Source of the DNA: Kosakonia sp. H02
GTDB lineage: Bacteria; Pseudomonadota; Gammaproteobacteria; Enterobacterales; Enterobacteriaceae
Direction: 5' to 3'
Length of the DNA stretch: 64,000 nucleotides
NCBI GenBank assembly: GCA_030704225.1
Contig: CP131915.1
Coordinates: 806,001-870,000 of the forward strand
The first letter of the stretch is position 1. Every line of letters begins with the position of its first letter. The notes beneath the pieces are model-generated. The model worked only from the letters and a program-made list of their open reading frames with translations, was not told the origin of the DNA and did not search any database. The translations under genes and the position numbers were made by a program. Positions 22,789 through 31,106 of this stretch are shown piece by piece.

Positions 22789-23529
22789 CAGTTCGTCCTC
22801 ATATTGCGGTATCCGATGTGCCAGTTGACGTACAAAACCTTCGGCATCTGACGCTTCACCAGCATGTACCAGGTAGTTTATCAACGAAACCAATTGATGT
22901 CCCGTTATGTACTCAGCCAACAGAATCTCGGTCAGCCTGTCCAGCAAATCGCTCATATCTCTTTGCTGAATGTGTTTTTGCAGCAGGGTCAGTGCCGCCA
23001 TACTGCGGTGGTTCATGATTTCATCATCAGGGATCATCGTCACATCAACTAACGGAAAATGGCTACTGTAGAGCGTTTGCGCTGTAGAAGGATCATTAAA
23101 CATATCAAGCCAGTTAGTCGAATAGGGATAAGGGCTACGTTTACCGGTGTAAAACAACATTGGTATTACCAGCGGCAGCTTTTCGTGGCCCGCATCCAAA
23201 TGCCGCTGCATCGCGGCGAGCGCATAGCGAATTAAACGAAAAGCCATTTCACTGTCTGGCGTAGACTGATGCTCAATCAGTACTTGAATGTACCCTTCAC
23301 CACGCGTTGTTTTCAGGCTATAGAGCACATCACTGTATAAATGGCGCAAGCTTTCATCGACAAAACAGCCCGACTCCAGCTTTAGCGTACTCAAATCGCA
23401 AATGGCAAGCAGCCTTTCCGGTAGATGCAGTTCCATGAAATCCCGGGCAATATCCGGGGACGTCAGAAACTGCTTGAACATGGCATCATGCGGCATTGAA
23501 GCCACACCACTTCCTTTCTTTTTAGACAC
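22591..23529 (-). CDS. Rpn-family recombination-promoting nuclease
   Basis: This 312-aa PD-(D/E)xK nuclease of the RpnA-E type (PDDEXK_Tn) begins PHDAMFKQFLTSPDIARDFMELHLP, with core residues around CFVDESLRHLYSDVLYSL (Asp near 67) and IQVLIEHQST (E86-x-Q88). These DNases promote recombination and act in phage defence. The C-terminal tail carries tandem GLEQ repeats (about 262-273) before the terminal helix bundle. An internal start at 22788 with a strong SD could yield a separate C-terminal protein. It is host backbone or independently acquired cargo just outside the element. Confidence 0.88.
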   Translation of the reverse strand: MSKKKGSGVASMPHDAMFKQFLTSPDIARDFMELHLPERLLAICDLSTLKLESGCFVDESLRHLYSDVLYSLKTTRGEGYIQVLIEHQSTPDSEMAFRLIRYALAAMQRHLDAGHEKLPLVIPMLFYTGKRSPYPYSTNWLDMFNDPSTAQTLYSSHFPLVDVTMIPDDEIMNHRSMAALTLLQKHIQQRDMSDLLDRLTEILLAEYITGHQLVSLINYLVHAGEASDAEGFVRQLAHRIPQYEDELMTIAQQLEQKGIKQGLEQGLEQGLEQGRQQEALKIARTMLQNGLDHQTVMKMTGLSDAEVAQIHH

Positions 23530-23782
23530 CGCTCTCTCCTGGCTTATTTAGGTCGAAGCATCAAATGCGCCCAGAGATTACGGACGAAGCCACTGCCGGA
23601 CAATACGCGAACAAGTATCTACAACAACATGCTGGGCCATTATCAGAATACGTTCAGGTTGCCGACCATCCGCCATTTTCACTTTTCAAAGATAAGTCCT
23701 GCCCACTTTCACTGGTTTTTCGCACGCCCTGCGTTGACTACCCTTACCGGTATCAACGCAAACCATGCAAAACGGAGCCTTT

Positions 23783-24796
23783 ATGAAAGCAATCGCCATT
23801 ACCCGCGCTGCCACTGGCGGCAGCAATCTGGATTACCTCACCGATATCGAACTGCCCCAGCCGCAGGCCAGCGGCCACGATCTGTTGGTGGCAGTAAAAG
23901 CCGTTTCCGTCAACCCGGTGGACACCAAAGTGCGTGCCGGTTTTAATGCCGATAGCCCGCGCGTGCTCGGCTGGGACGCGGTTGGCGTGGTGAAAGAGGT
24001 CGGCGAGGCGGTAACGCTGTTTCAGCCGGGGGATGAAGTCTGGTATGCCGGTGCCCTGACGCGACCAGGCAGCAACAGCGAGTTTCAACTGGTGGATGAG
24101 CGCATTGTGGCGCGAAAACCAGCCTCGCTCGATAACGCCGCCGCTGCCGCCCTGCCCTTAACCGCCATTACCGCCTGGGAGATGTTGTTTGACCGCCTGG
24201 GCGTGCAGGAAAAGGGCAACGACGGCGATGTGCTGCTGATTGTCGGCGCAGCGGGCGGCGTGGGTTCAATCATGACCCAACTGGCGCGCCAGCTTACACA
24301 TCTGACCGTCATCGGCACCGCATCCCGCCCGGCCAGCCAGCAGTGGGTAAAAGATCGCGGCGCGCATCATGTAATTGACCACAGCAAACCGCTGACCGAA
24401 GAGTTAGCGCGTATCGGCATCAAGCAAGTGACGCATGTCGCCAGCCTGACGAATACCGGGCAGCACTATCAGCAGTTGATTAACGCACTGCAACCACAGG
24501 GCAAGTTAGCGCTGATTGACGACCCGGCGAGCCTTGATGCCGTGCCGCTCAAAGCGAAAAGCATCTCTCTGCACTGGGAATTTATGTTTACCCGCTCGAT
24601 GTTTTCCACGAACGATATGATTGAGCAGCACCATCTGCTGACGCGCGTGGCGCAGTTGATTGACAGTGGCGTGCTGAAAACCACCCTTGGCGAGCACTAC
24701 GGCGCAATCAATGCCGCTAATTTGCGCAAAGCCCATGCGCTGATCGAGAGCCAGCGGGCGGTCGGCAAAATTGTCCTGGAAGGCTTTGCTGGCTGA
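23783..24796 (+). CDS. Zinc-less MDR oxidoreductase (quinone-oxidoreductase-like)
   Basis: This 337-aa medium-chain dehydrogenase/reductase is related to NADPH:quinone reductases annotated as zinc-binding alcohol dehydrogenase family proteins. The catalytic domain motif VNPVDTKVRAG lies near residue 47, and the nucleotide-binding VGAAGGVGSIMTQLAR near 155-170. The zinc-ligand cysteines are missing. I chose ATG 23783, with GGAG 7 nt upstream, over an in-frame ATG at 23765. The substrate is unknown; reduction of quinones or enones with NADPH is likely. It is monocistronic and followed by rcnB. Confidence 0.82.
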   Translation: MKAIAITRAATGGSNLDYLTDIELPQPQASGHDLLVAVKAVSVNPVDTKVRAGFNADSPRVLGWDAVGVVKEVGEAVTLFQPGDEVWYAGALTRPGSNSEFQLVDERIVARKPASLDNAAAAALPLTAITAWEMLFDRLGVQEKGNDGDVLLIVGAAGGVGSIMTQLARQLTHLTVIGTASRPASQQWVKDRGAHHVIDHSKPLTEELARIGIKQVTHVASLTNTGQHYQQLINALQPQGKLALIDDPASLDAVPLKAKSISLHWEFMFTRSMFSTNDMIEQHHLLTRVAQLIDSGVLKTTLGEHYGAINAANLRKAHALIESQRAVGKIVLEGFAG

Positions 24797-24995
24797 TTCC
24801 TTGCCAGGATTACTCCCAAACGTAACAAGCGGATCGCGAAAATCGTTATCCGCTTATCCTGCTTTGCCCTGGGTTTGCTTACACTTTTTACCAAAGCGTT
24901 ATTTTTTGGTGGTTGCTCCACTGTCCGTTAACGGCAATGATGTCGTGCTATTTATACAACTGCGTGAAATGTATAAGAACAACCTGGAGAGAAGT

Positions 24996-25331
24996 ATGCG
25001 TAAAACAAAAATGATGCTTCTGGGCGCGCTGTTGGCAACAGCCTCATCGGCTTTTGCTGCCCCGCAAACTGCAACACCGAACGCGACCGGAGAGCAATCT
25101 TACGAAGTGAAAGAGTTTGTCGCCGACTTTACCAAATTCACCATTGGCGACACGGTACCGGAGATGTACCGCAGCGACGAGTACAACATCAAACAGTGGA
25201 AATTGCGCAACCTGCCCGCGCCGGATGCCGGTAGCCACTGGACGTATATGGGTGGCAACTATGTATTGATCACCGATGCCGAAGGCAAAATTCTCAAAGC
25301 CTATAATGGCGATATCTTTTACCACCGCTAA
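24996..25331 (+). CDS. rcnB: Periplasmic nickel/cobalt homeostasis protein RcnB
   Basis: RcnB is a periplasmic protein required with RcnA efflux for Ni/Co homeostasis. The 111 aa start with a signal peptide cut after AFA, and the C-terminal half is nearly identical to E. coli RcnB (FTIGDTVPEMYRSDEYNIKQWKLRNLPAPDAG, in several blocks, then SHWTYMGG and NGDIFYHR). The ATG at 24996 follows GGAGAG. The rcnR and rcnA genes that precede it in E. coli are absent from this locus. Confidence 0.92.
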   Translation: MRKTKMMLLGALLATASSAFAAPQTATPNATGEQSYEVKEFVADFTKFTIGDTVPEMYRSDEYNIKQWKLRNLPAPDAGSHWTYMGGNYVLITDAEGKILKAYNGDIFYHR

Positions 25332-25342
25332 GAGGAGCGCCT

Positions 25343-25768
25343 GTGATTATCCGCCGCTGGCAGGAAAGTGACAGGCCGTTTTTACGCACCCTTTATTTGC
25401 ATGCTCGCAAAAACGCCTGGTCCTGGCTCGATAGCAGCGACTGGCGTCTGGAAGATTTTGATGCCACAACCCTGGGGGAAACCATCTGGGTTGCGGAGGA
25501 AAATGGGCATCGCATGGGGTTCGCCTCGGTCTCTGAAAACGATAATTTCCTGCATAATTTGTTTGTCGACCCGGCCTTTCAGGGCAAAGGCGTTGGCAGT
25601 GCGTTACTGAAACATGTACAGACGACATTTACCCACACCGGAGCGCTGAAATGTCTGCTGCTTAATAAACCGGCGCTGGCGTTTTATCAACACCACGGCT
25701 GGCAGGTTGAAGCGCAGGGCGTGTCGCCGCAGGGGGATTATTTGCTGTTGCATTATGTGTTGAAATGA
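25343..25768 (+). CDS. GNAT-family N-acetyltransferase
   Basis: This 141-aa acyltransferase has the acetyl-CoA-binding motif A FVDPAFQGKGVGSALLKHVQ (about residues 75-94) and a C-terminal KPALAFYQHHGWQVE motif B. It starts at GTG 25343 with AAGAGGAG upstream, 11 nt after rcnB, so it may be cotranscribed with rcnB. It resembles YhhY/ElaA-size GNATs with unknown amine substrate. Confidence 0.85.
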   Translation: MIIRRWQESDRPFLRTLYLHARKNAWSWLDSSDWRLEDFDATTLGETIWVAEENGHRMGFASVSENDNFLHNLFVDPAFQGKGVGSALLKHVQTTFTHTGALKCLLLNKPALAFYQHHGWQVEAQGVSPQGDYLLLHYVLK

Positions 25769-25796
25769 GTGTATTGAAGTGACTGTATTGAAATGC

Positions 25797-25838
25797 GTTT
25801 TTCGCCGGATGGCAGTTAATACCATCCGGCGCGTTTAA
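25797..25838. repeat. REP palindrome
   Basis: GCCGGATGGcagttaatacCATCCGGC is a single REP (PU) hairpin between convergent genes (GNAT gene and mrp). Confidence 0.85.
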
Positions 25839-26948
25839 TCACACCGCGCGAAACGCGATCTCACCGGGGATGATTTCACCCTGCCAGTAAAGCTGCGCTG
25901 CAACGCGATCCGCCAGGTTGCGGTAAATCGCGGTGAACTCGCTATCCGGGCGGCTAACTACCGTCGGCGTGCCTTTATCCAGATCTTCACGCAGGGAAAT
26001 ATGCAGCGGCATCTGCCCCAGCAACTGCGTGTGATACTGCTCAGCCAGCTTCTCTGCGCCGCCGGTGCCGAAAATCGGCTCATGATGGCCGCAATTGCTG
26101 CAAACATGCATGCTCATGTTCTCGACAATCCCGAGCACCGGCACTTCCACTTTCTCGAACATCACGATGCCTTTTTTGGCGTCGATCAGCGCAATGTCCT
26201 GTGGCGTGGTCACTACCAGCGCGCCGGTTACCGGAATGTTCTGCGCCAGCGTGAGCTGAATATCGCCGGTGCCTGGCGGCATATCGAGCACCAGATAATC
26301 GAGATCCGGCCATATGGATTCCTGCAACAGTTGCAGCAGCGCTTTGCTGGCCATCGGGCCGCGCCACACCATGGCGTTCTCATCGGTGACCAGATAACCA
26401 ATCGAGTTGGTCGCCAGGCCGTGCGCCATAATCGGCGCCATATGCGTACCGTCCGGCGAGGTCGGGCGCTCATTTTCCGCACCGAGCATCAGCGGGATCG
26501 ACGGGCCATAAATATCGGCATCCAGAATACCGACTTTCGCCCCTTCAGCAGCCAGTGCCAGCGCCAGGTTAACGGCAGTAGAGGATTTCCCCACGCCGCC
26601 TTTGCCGGAACTGACGGCAATAATGTTTTTCACGCCGTTCACGCCAGGCTGGTTCTTCACGCGTTTCAGGGTGGCGATGTTGTGCGACAGCTTCCAGTCG
26701 ATGGCGCGCGCACCGGTCAAACGCAGCAGCTCGGCGCTACACTGCGCTTTTAACTCCTCGAAGGCGCTTGCCCAGACGAAAGGCATCACTAATTCAATAT
26801 GCAGGGTGTCATCCAACCAGGCGACATGATGCACGGCTTTCAGCGCCGTGAGATTGTGCTTGAGGGTTGGGTGTTGAAAATCAGCCAGCGTCCCGGTGAC
26901 GATTGCCCGTAAGGCTTCCGGGGATTTGGCCTGGGATTGCGAACTCAT
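25839..26948 (-). CDS. mrp: Iron-sulfur carrier protein Mrp (ApbC)
   Basis: Mrp/ApbC is a P-loop ATPase of the MinD/Nbp35 family that carries Fe-S clusters to apoproteins in the cytosol. The 369-aa length is as in E. coli. The N-terminal DUF59-type domain (residues 1-95) is followed by the deviant Walker A SSGKGGVGKSSTAVNLAL (about 113-130), LVLDMPPGTGD, and the cluster-binding CSNC (CxxC) near residue 283. It is transcribed divergently from metG, as in E. coli. Confidence 0.96.
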   Translation of the reverse strand: MSSQSQAKSPEALRAIVTGTLADFQHPTLKHNLTALKAVHHVAWLDDTLHIELVMPFVWASAFEELKAQCSAELLRLTGARAIDWKLSHNIATLKRVKNQPGVNGVKNIIAVSSGKGGVGKSSTAVNLALALAAEGAKVGILDADIYGPSIPLMLGAENERPTSPDGTHMAPIMAHGLATNSIGYLVTDENAMVWRGPMASKALLQLLQESIWPDLDYLVLDMPPGTGDIQLTLAQNIPVTGALVVTTPQDIALIDAKKGIVMFEKVEVPVLGIVENMSMHVCSNCGHHEPIFGTGGAEKLAEQYHTQLLGQMPLHISLREDLDKGTPTVVSRPDSEFTAIYRNLADRVAAQLYWQGEIIPGEIAFRAV

Positions 26949-27112
26949 CCCGACTCCTTTGTAGTTGTAAGGAAAACGACATTGTAGCGGCCAAGTTTAC
27001 CGCACTGATAACTATTATTCATTTATGGATAAATGCCCTTATCGCTTGGCGCATTAATTGCCCTTTTGGTACTATCGATACCCCTTTTTCTCAAGAAGAT
27101 GTAATTCCTACT
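26949..27112. promoter_or_regulatory. Divergent mrp/metG promoter region
   Basis: The 164-nt spacer between divergent genes holds both promoters. Candidates for metG lie near 27010-27080, where TTGCCC followed 17 nt later by an AT-rich TATCGAT segment is seen. Hexamers are tentative. Confidence 0.4.
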
Positions 27113-29146
27113 ATGACTCAAGTCGCGAAGAAAATTCTGGTAACGTGCGCGCTGCCGTACGCCAACGGCTCCATCCACCTCGGCCATATGCTGGAGCACA
27201 TCCAGGCTGATGTCTGGGTCCGTTACCAGCGAATGCGCGGCCACCAGGTCAATTTCATCTGCGCGGACGATGCTCACGGCACGCCGATTATGCTGAAAGC
27301 GCAGCAACTGGGGATCTCCCCGGAGCAGATGATTGGCGAAATGAGTCAGGAACATCAGACCGATTTTGCTGGCTTTGACATCAGCTACGATAACTATCAC
27401 TCCACGCACAGCGACGAGAACCGCGCGCTGTCGGAGCTTATCTACACGCGCCTGAAAGAGAACGGTTTTATTAAAAACCGCACCATCTCCCAGCTTTATG
27501 ACCCGGAAAAAGGCATGTTCCTGCCGGATCGTTTTGTAAAAGGCACCTGCCCGAAATGTAAATCACCGGATCAGTATGGCGATAACTGCGAAGTGTGCGG
27601 CGCGACTTACAGCCCGACCGAGCTTATCGAGCCGAAATCGGTGGTTTCCGGTGCCACGCCGGTGATGCGTGACTCTGAACACTTCTTCTTCGACCTGCCC
27701 TCGTTTAGCGAAATGCTGCAAGCGTGGACGCGCAGCGGTGCGTTGCAGGAGCAGGTCGCGAATAAAATGCAGGAGTGGTTCGAATCCGGTTTGCAGCAGT
27801 GGGATATCTCCCGCGATGCGCCGTACTTCGGCTTCGAAATTCCTGGCGCGCCGGGTAAATATTTCTACGTCTGGCTGGATGCGCCGATTGGCTACATGGG
27901 ATCATTCAAAAACCTGTGCGACAAACGCGGCGATGTCACCAGCTTTGATGAGTACTGGAAGAAAGATTCCGACGCCGAGCTGTATCACTTTATCGGCAAA
28001 GATATTGTCTACTTCCACAGCCTGTTCTGGCCGGCGATGCTGGAAGGCAGCGGTTTCCGTAAGCCGACCAACCTGTTCGTGCACGGTTATGTGACGGTGA
28101 ACGGCGCGAAGATGTCCAAATCGCGCGGCACCTTTATCAAAGCCAGCACCTGGCTGAACCATTTCGATGCCGACAGCCTGCGTTACTACTACACCGCCAA
28201 GCTCTCATCGCGCATTGATGATATCGACCTCAATCTGGAAGATTTTGTCCAGCGCGTGAATGCCGATATCGTCAACAAAGTGGTTAACCTCGCGTCCCGT
28301 AATGCGGGCTTTATTGCTAAACGTTTTGACGGCGTGCTGGCGGCTGAACTGGCGGATCCGGCGCTCTACAAAACCTTTACCGACGCGGCAGCTACCATTG
28401 GTGACGCGTGGGAAAGCCGCGAGTTTGGCAAAGCAGTGCGCGAAATCATGGCGCTAGCCGATGTGGCGAACCGCTATGTGGATGAGCAGGCTCCGTGGGT
28501 GGTGGCAAAACAGGAAGGCCGCGATGCCGACCTGCAAGCGATCTGCTCGATGGGCATCAACCTGTTCCGCGTATTAATGACCTACCTGAAACCGGTGCTG
28601 CCGTCGCTGGCAGAACGCGCAGAAGCGTTCCTCAACACCACGCTGGAATGGGATGCCATCAATCAGCCTCTGCTCGGCCATAACGTTAACGCCTTCAAAG
28701 CGTTGTACAGCCGCATTGAGATGAAACAGGTTGACGCGCTGGTTGAAGCGTCAAAAGAGGAAGTGAAAGCGGCTGCGGTACCCATGACCGGCGAGCTGGC
28801 GGAGAACCCGATTCAGGAGACCATCAGCTTTGATGATTTCGCCAAAGTCGATCTGCGCGTGGCGCTGATTGAGAATGCGGAATTCGTCGAAGGCTCCGAC
28901 AAGTTGCTGCGCCTGACGCTGGATCTGGACGGTGAAAAACGCAATGTCTTCTCCGGCATTCGTTCTGCTTACCCGGATCCGGGCGCGCTGATTGGCCGCC
29001 TGACGGTAATGGTCGCCAACCTTGCGCCGCGCAAAATGCGCTTTGGCGTTTCTGAAGGGATGGTGATGGCCGCCGGTCCTGGCGGGCAAGATATCTTCCT
29101 GCTAAGCCCGGACAGCGGTGCGAAAGCAGGCCAGCAAGTTAAATAA
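27113..29146 (+). CDS. metG: Methionyl-tRNA synthetase
   Basis: MetG charges tRNA-Met. The 677-aa product equals the E. coli length. Class I signature HLGH (residues 21-24 region, PYANGSIHLGH), the zinc knuckles CPKC and CEVC (about 145-162), KMSKS near residue 333 (GAKMSKSRG), and the C-terminal tRNA-binding/dimerisation EMAPII-like domain (about 570-677, DFAKVDLRVA) are all present. The ATG at 27113 is the conserved start; the frame opens earlier at 26903 but that part overlaps mrp and its promoter. Confidence 0.98.
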   Translation: MTQVAKKILVTCALPYANGSIHLGHMLEHIQADVWVRYQRMRGHQVNFICADDAHGTPIMLKAQQLGISPEQMIGEMSQEHQTDFAGFDISYDNYHSTHSDENRALSELIYTRLKENGFIKNRTISQLYDPEKGMFLPDRFVKGTCPKCKSPDQYGDNCEVCGATYSPTELIEPKSVVSGATPVMRDSEHFFFDLPSFSEMLQAWTRSGALQEQVANKMQEWFESGLQQWDISRDAPYFGFEIPGAPGKYFYVWLDAPIGYMGSFKNLCDKRGDVTSFDEYWKKDSDAELYHFIGKDIVYFHSLFWPAMLEGSGFRKPTNLFVHGYVTVNGAKMSKSRGTFIKASTWLNHFDADSLRYYYTAKLSSRIDDIDLNLEDFVQRVNADIVNKVVNLASRNAGFIAKRFDGVLAAELADPALYKTFTDAAATIGDAWESREFGKAVREIMALADVANRYVDEQAPWVVAKQEGRDADLQAICSMGINLFRVLMTYLKPVLPSLAERAEAFLNTTLEWDAINQPLLGHNVNAFKALYSRIEMKQVDALVEASKEEVKAAAVPMTGELAENPIQETISFDDFAKVDLRVALIENAEFVEGSDKLLRLTLDLDGEKRNVFSGIRSAYPDPGALIGRLTVMVANLAPRKMRFGVSEGMVMAAGPGGQDIFLLSPDSGAKAGQQVK

Positions 29147-29151
29147 AAAAA

Positions 29152-29177
29152 TAAGGCGCTGAATTCAGCGCCTTTTT
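29152..29177 (+). terminator. Terminator of metG
   Basis: AAGGCGCTGAATTCAGCGCCTTTTT is a perfect self-complementary hairpin with a T tract immediately after the metG stop. Confidence 0.92.
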
Positions 29178-29234
29178 CTATACTTGAAACGGTATTCACC
29201 AAATCAATACTTCACATGGAAACAGGGGATTATC

Positions 29235-29693
29235 GTGAAATTCAGTAAACTCATCGCAGCACTCTTTTCTGTCGCTTTACTCGTTGGCCTGGTCGGCTGT
29301 GGCGAAAAGGAGCAGAGTAAGACCTTTACCTGGTCACAAGCGGGCACGGAAGTGACGCTGACCTATTACTACAACAAAGACGATAAAGTGCTACGCCAGA
29401 CGGCGAAGAACAAAATCGAATACTCCTCGATTGGCGCGAAGAACAAAGAAGAAGCGATGAAGGTTCTCGATCCGATCAGCAAGCGATACCAGAGCATTAA
29501 AGGCATCAAAGAGAGCGTGGATTACGAAGAGACCTACGCGCAGGAGACGCTGGATGTGGATTACAGCGAGGTCGATTTCGCCCAGTTGAATAATTTGCAG
29601 GGCTCGGAGTTTACCGGCACGGTGAATGGCAATATCAGTATGTCGCGCTCGGAGGAGTTGCTGAAAGCGCGCGGCTTCAAGGAAGTCCAGTAA
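29235..29693 (+). CDS. yehR: DUF1307 lipoprotein YehR
   Basis: This small outer- or inner-membrane lipoprotein has a lipobox LVGC ending the signal peptide (about residues 15-22, VALLVGLVGC), followed by GEKEQSKTFTWSQAG as in E. coli YehR. It starts at GTG 29235 with AGGGGA 6 nt upstream. Function is unknown. In E. coli it sits between metG and yehS-btsRS, as here, with yehQ/yehP missing in this genome. Confidence 0.88.
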   Translation: MKFSKLIAALFSVALLVGLVGCGEKEQSKTFTWSQAGTEVTLTYYYNKDDKVLRQTAKNKIEYSSIGAKNKEEAMKVLDPISKRYQSIKGIKESVDYEETYAQETLDVDYSEVDFAQLNNLQGSEFTGTVNGNISMSRSEELLKARGFKEVQ

Positions 29694-29696
29694 ATA

Positions 29697-29822
29697 CACG
29701 GCATCCTTCAAGCTGCCTCTTTGTTGGCTGCGCCTGCGCAACCCCAGTCACTTACTTCAGTAAGCTCCTGGGGTTGCACCGACTTGCCGCCTCGATGCAG
29801 CTTGAATGCTTTGTGTATTAGT
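29697..29822. repeat. ERIC element
   Basis: The central inverted repeat GCAACCCCAGTCACTTACTT / AAGTAAGCTCCTGGGGTTGC-like core is the ERIC (IRU) consensus, flanked by the outer arms CTTCAAGCTGC and GCAGCTTGAA. Its length near 126 bp equals that of a full ERIC. It lies between convergent yehR and yehS. Confidence 0.88.
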
Positions 29823-29832
29823 TAGTGCCTAA

Positions 29833-30333
29833 TTAGTTATTGTCTGATTGGTTATTCTCTGTTTTGCTCTGCGGCTTCTGCATTCTCACCGCTAACCCAC
29901 GCAAAAAATAACGCATCACCTGGTCGCCGCACTCGCGGAAATTTTTATGTTCCGGCGCGCGCATCATGGCGGTGATTTCCGGCATCGAAATGCGAAACTG
30001 CTGCTCGGTGAGGATCGCCAGAATGTCGTCAGTTTTTAATGAGAAGGCGATACGCAACTTCTTCAGCACAATGTTGTTATTCAGCTTGCGCTCGGCAACC
30101 AGCGGCGGCGCACTCTCATCCTTGCCGCGCTTGTCATAAATCAGGCCATTCAGAAACGCGGATAACACAATATCCGGACACGGCTTATAACCCTCTTCAT
30201 CGTCTTTACGCAACCAGGGGGCTAACTGTTCAGTGGTGACCACCGTGTCCGCCAGCGCCAGAATGCGCACCAGGGCGGTGTTATCAGCCTGTAAGGTGTA
30301 ACGCAGGCTGCGCAGGATATCGTTATTAAGCAT
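29833..30333 (-). CDS. yehS: DUF1456 protein YehS
   Basis: This cytosolic 166-aa protein with two DUF1456 repeats corresponds to E. coli YehS (156 aa). Conserved blocks include MLNNDILRSLRYTL, CPDIVLSAFLNGLIYDKRGKDE, and RIAFSLKTDDILAILTEQQF. I chose the ATG at 30333 because GGAAG lies 5 nt upstream and it matches the E. coli start; an upstream frame to 30378 is not conserved. The C-terminal tail (KPQSKTENNQSDNN) is longer than in E. coli. Molecular function is unknown. Confidence 0.9.
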   Translation of the reverse strand: MLNNDILRSLRYTLQADNTALVRILALADTVVTTEQLAPWLRKDDEEGYKPCPDIVLSAFLNGLIYDKRGKDESAPPLVAERKLNNNIVLKKLRIAFSLKTDDILAILTEQQFRISMPEITAMMRAPEHKNFRECGDQVMRYFLRGLAVRMQKPQSKTENNQSDNN

Positions 30334-30386
30334 TTTTCTTCCAGGAAATGAGGAACCAGCGCGCAGTGTAGGCATCACGCAGGAAT

Positions 30387-31106
30387 TTACAACCCTAACG
30401 CCTCTTTTAAATTCTTCAGATAGCGGCGGCTCACCGGCACCGTCAACCCGTCGCGCAGCAACAGTTCAGCCTGGCCGTTATCTTCCAGACGGATCTCTTT
30501 CAGGTGCGCCATATTAACCAGATACTGGCGATGACAGCGCACCAGTGGCGTGCGGCTCTCCAGCGTGCGCAGGGTCAGCTCAGTAAAACCCTCTTTGCCT
30601 TCCTGGCTGGTGACGTACACCCCGCTCAGACGGCTACTGACAAACGCCACTTCATCCATCTGCAACAGCCAGATACGGCTGTGGCCGGTGCAGGGAATAA
30701 ATTTCAGCGAGTCCTGATTTTCCGGCAGCAGCGACACATCCTGCACGCCGCGCTCCTGGCGCAGGCGACTGAGGGTTTTCTCCAGACGCGGCGCTTCAAT
30801 CGGTTTCAGCAAATAGTCGAACGCGTGCTCTTCAAAAGCCTGCACGGCATACTCATCAAACGCGGTAAGAAACACCACATAAGGCCGGTTGCCGGGGTCG
30901 AGCATCCCCACCATTTCCAGGCCGCTAATGCGCGGCATCTGGATATCCAGAAACAGCACATCCGGGTGCAGTTTATGCACCGCGCCAATGGCTTCCACGG
31001 CGTTGCCGCACTCGCCAACAATCTCAATGTCGCTCTCTTCCTGGAGCAGAATACGCAGGTTTTCCCGGGCCAGCGGTTCGTCATCAACAATCAGCACTTT
31101 TAACAT
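30387..31106 (-). CDS. btsR: Response regulator BtsR (YehT)
   Basis: This is the LytTR-family response regulator of the BtsS/BtsR system, which activates the pyruvate/H+ symporter gene btsT (yjiY) when extracellular pyruvate is sensed. Receiver domain residues 1-115 carry the phospho-acceptor Asp in FLDIQMPRISG (about 54) and LTAFDEYAVQAFEE; the LytTR DNA-binding domain spans about 140-239 (RCHRQYLVNMAHLKEI). Its ATG overlaps the btsS stop (ATGTTAA), so the two are cotranscribed. Confidence 0.96.
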   Translation of the reverse strand: MLKVLIVDDEPLARENLRILLQEESDIEIVGECGNAVEAIGAVHKLHPDVLFLDIQMPRISGLEMVGMLDPGNRPYVVFLTAFDEYAVQAFEEHAFDYLLKPIEAPRLEKTLSRLRQERGVQDVSLLPENQDSLKFIPCTGHSRIWLLQMDEVAFVSSRLSGVYVTSQEGKEGFTELTLRTLESRTPLVRCHRQYLVNMAHLKEIRLEDNGQAELLLRDGLTVPVSRRYLKNLKEALGL

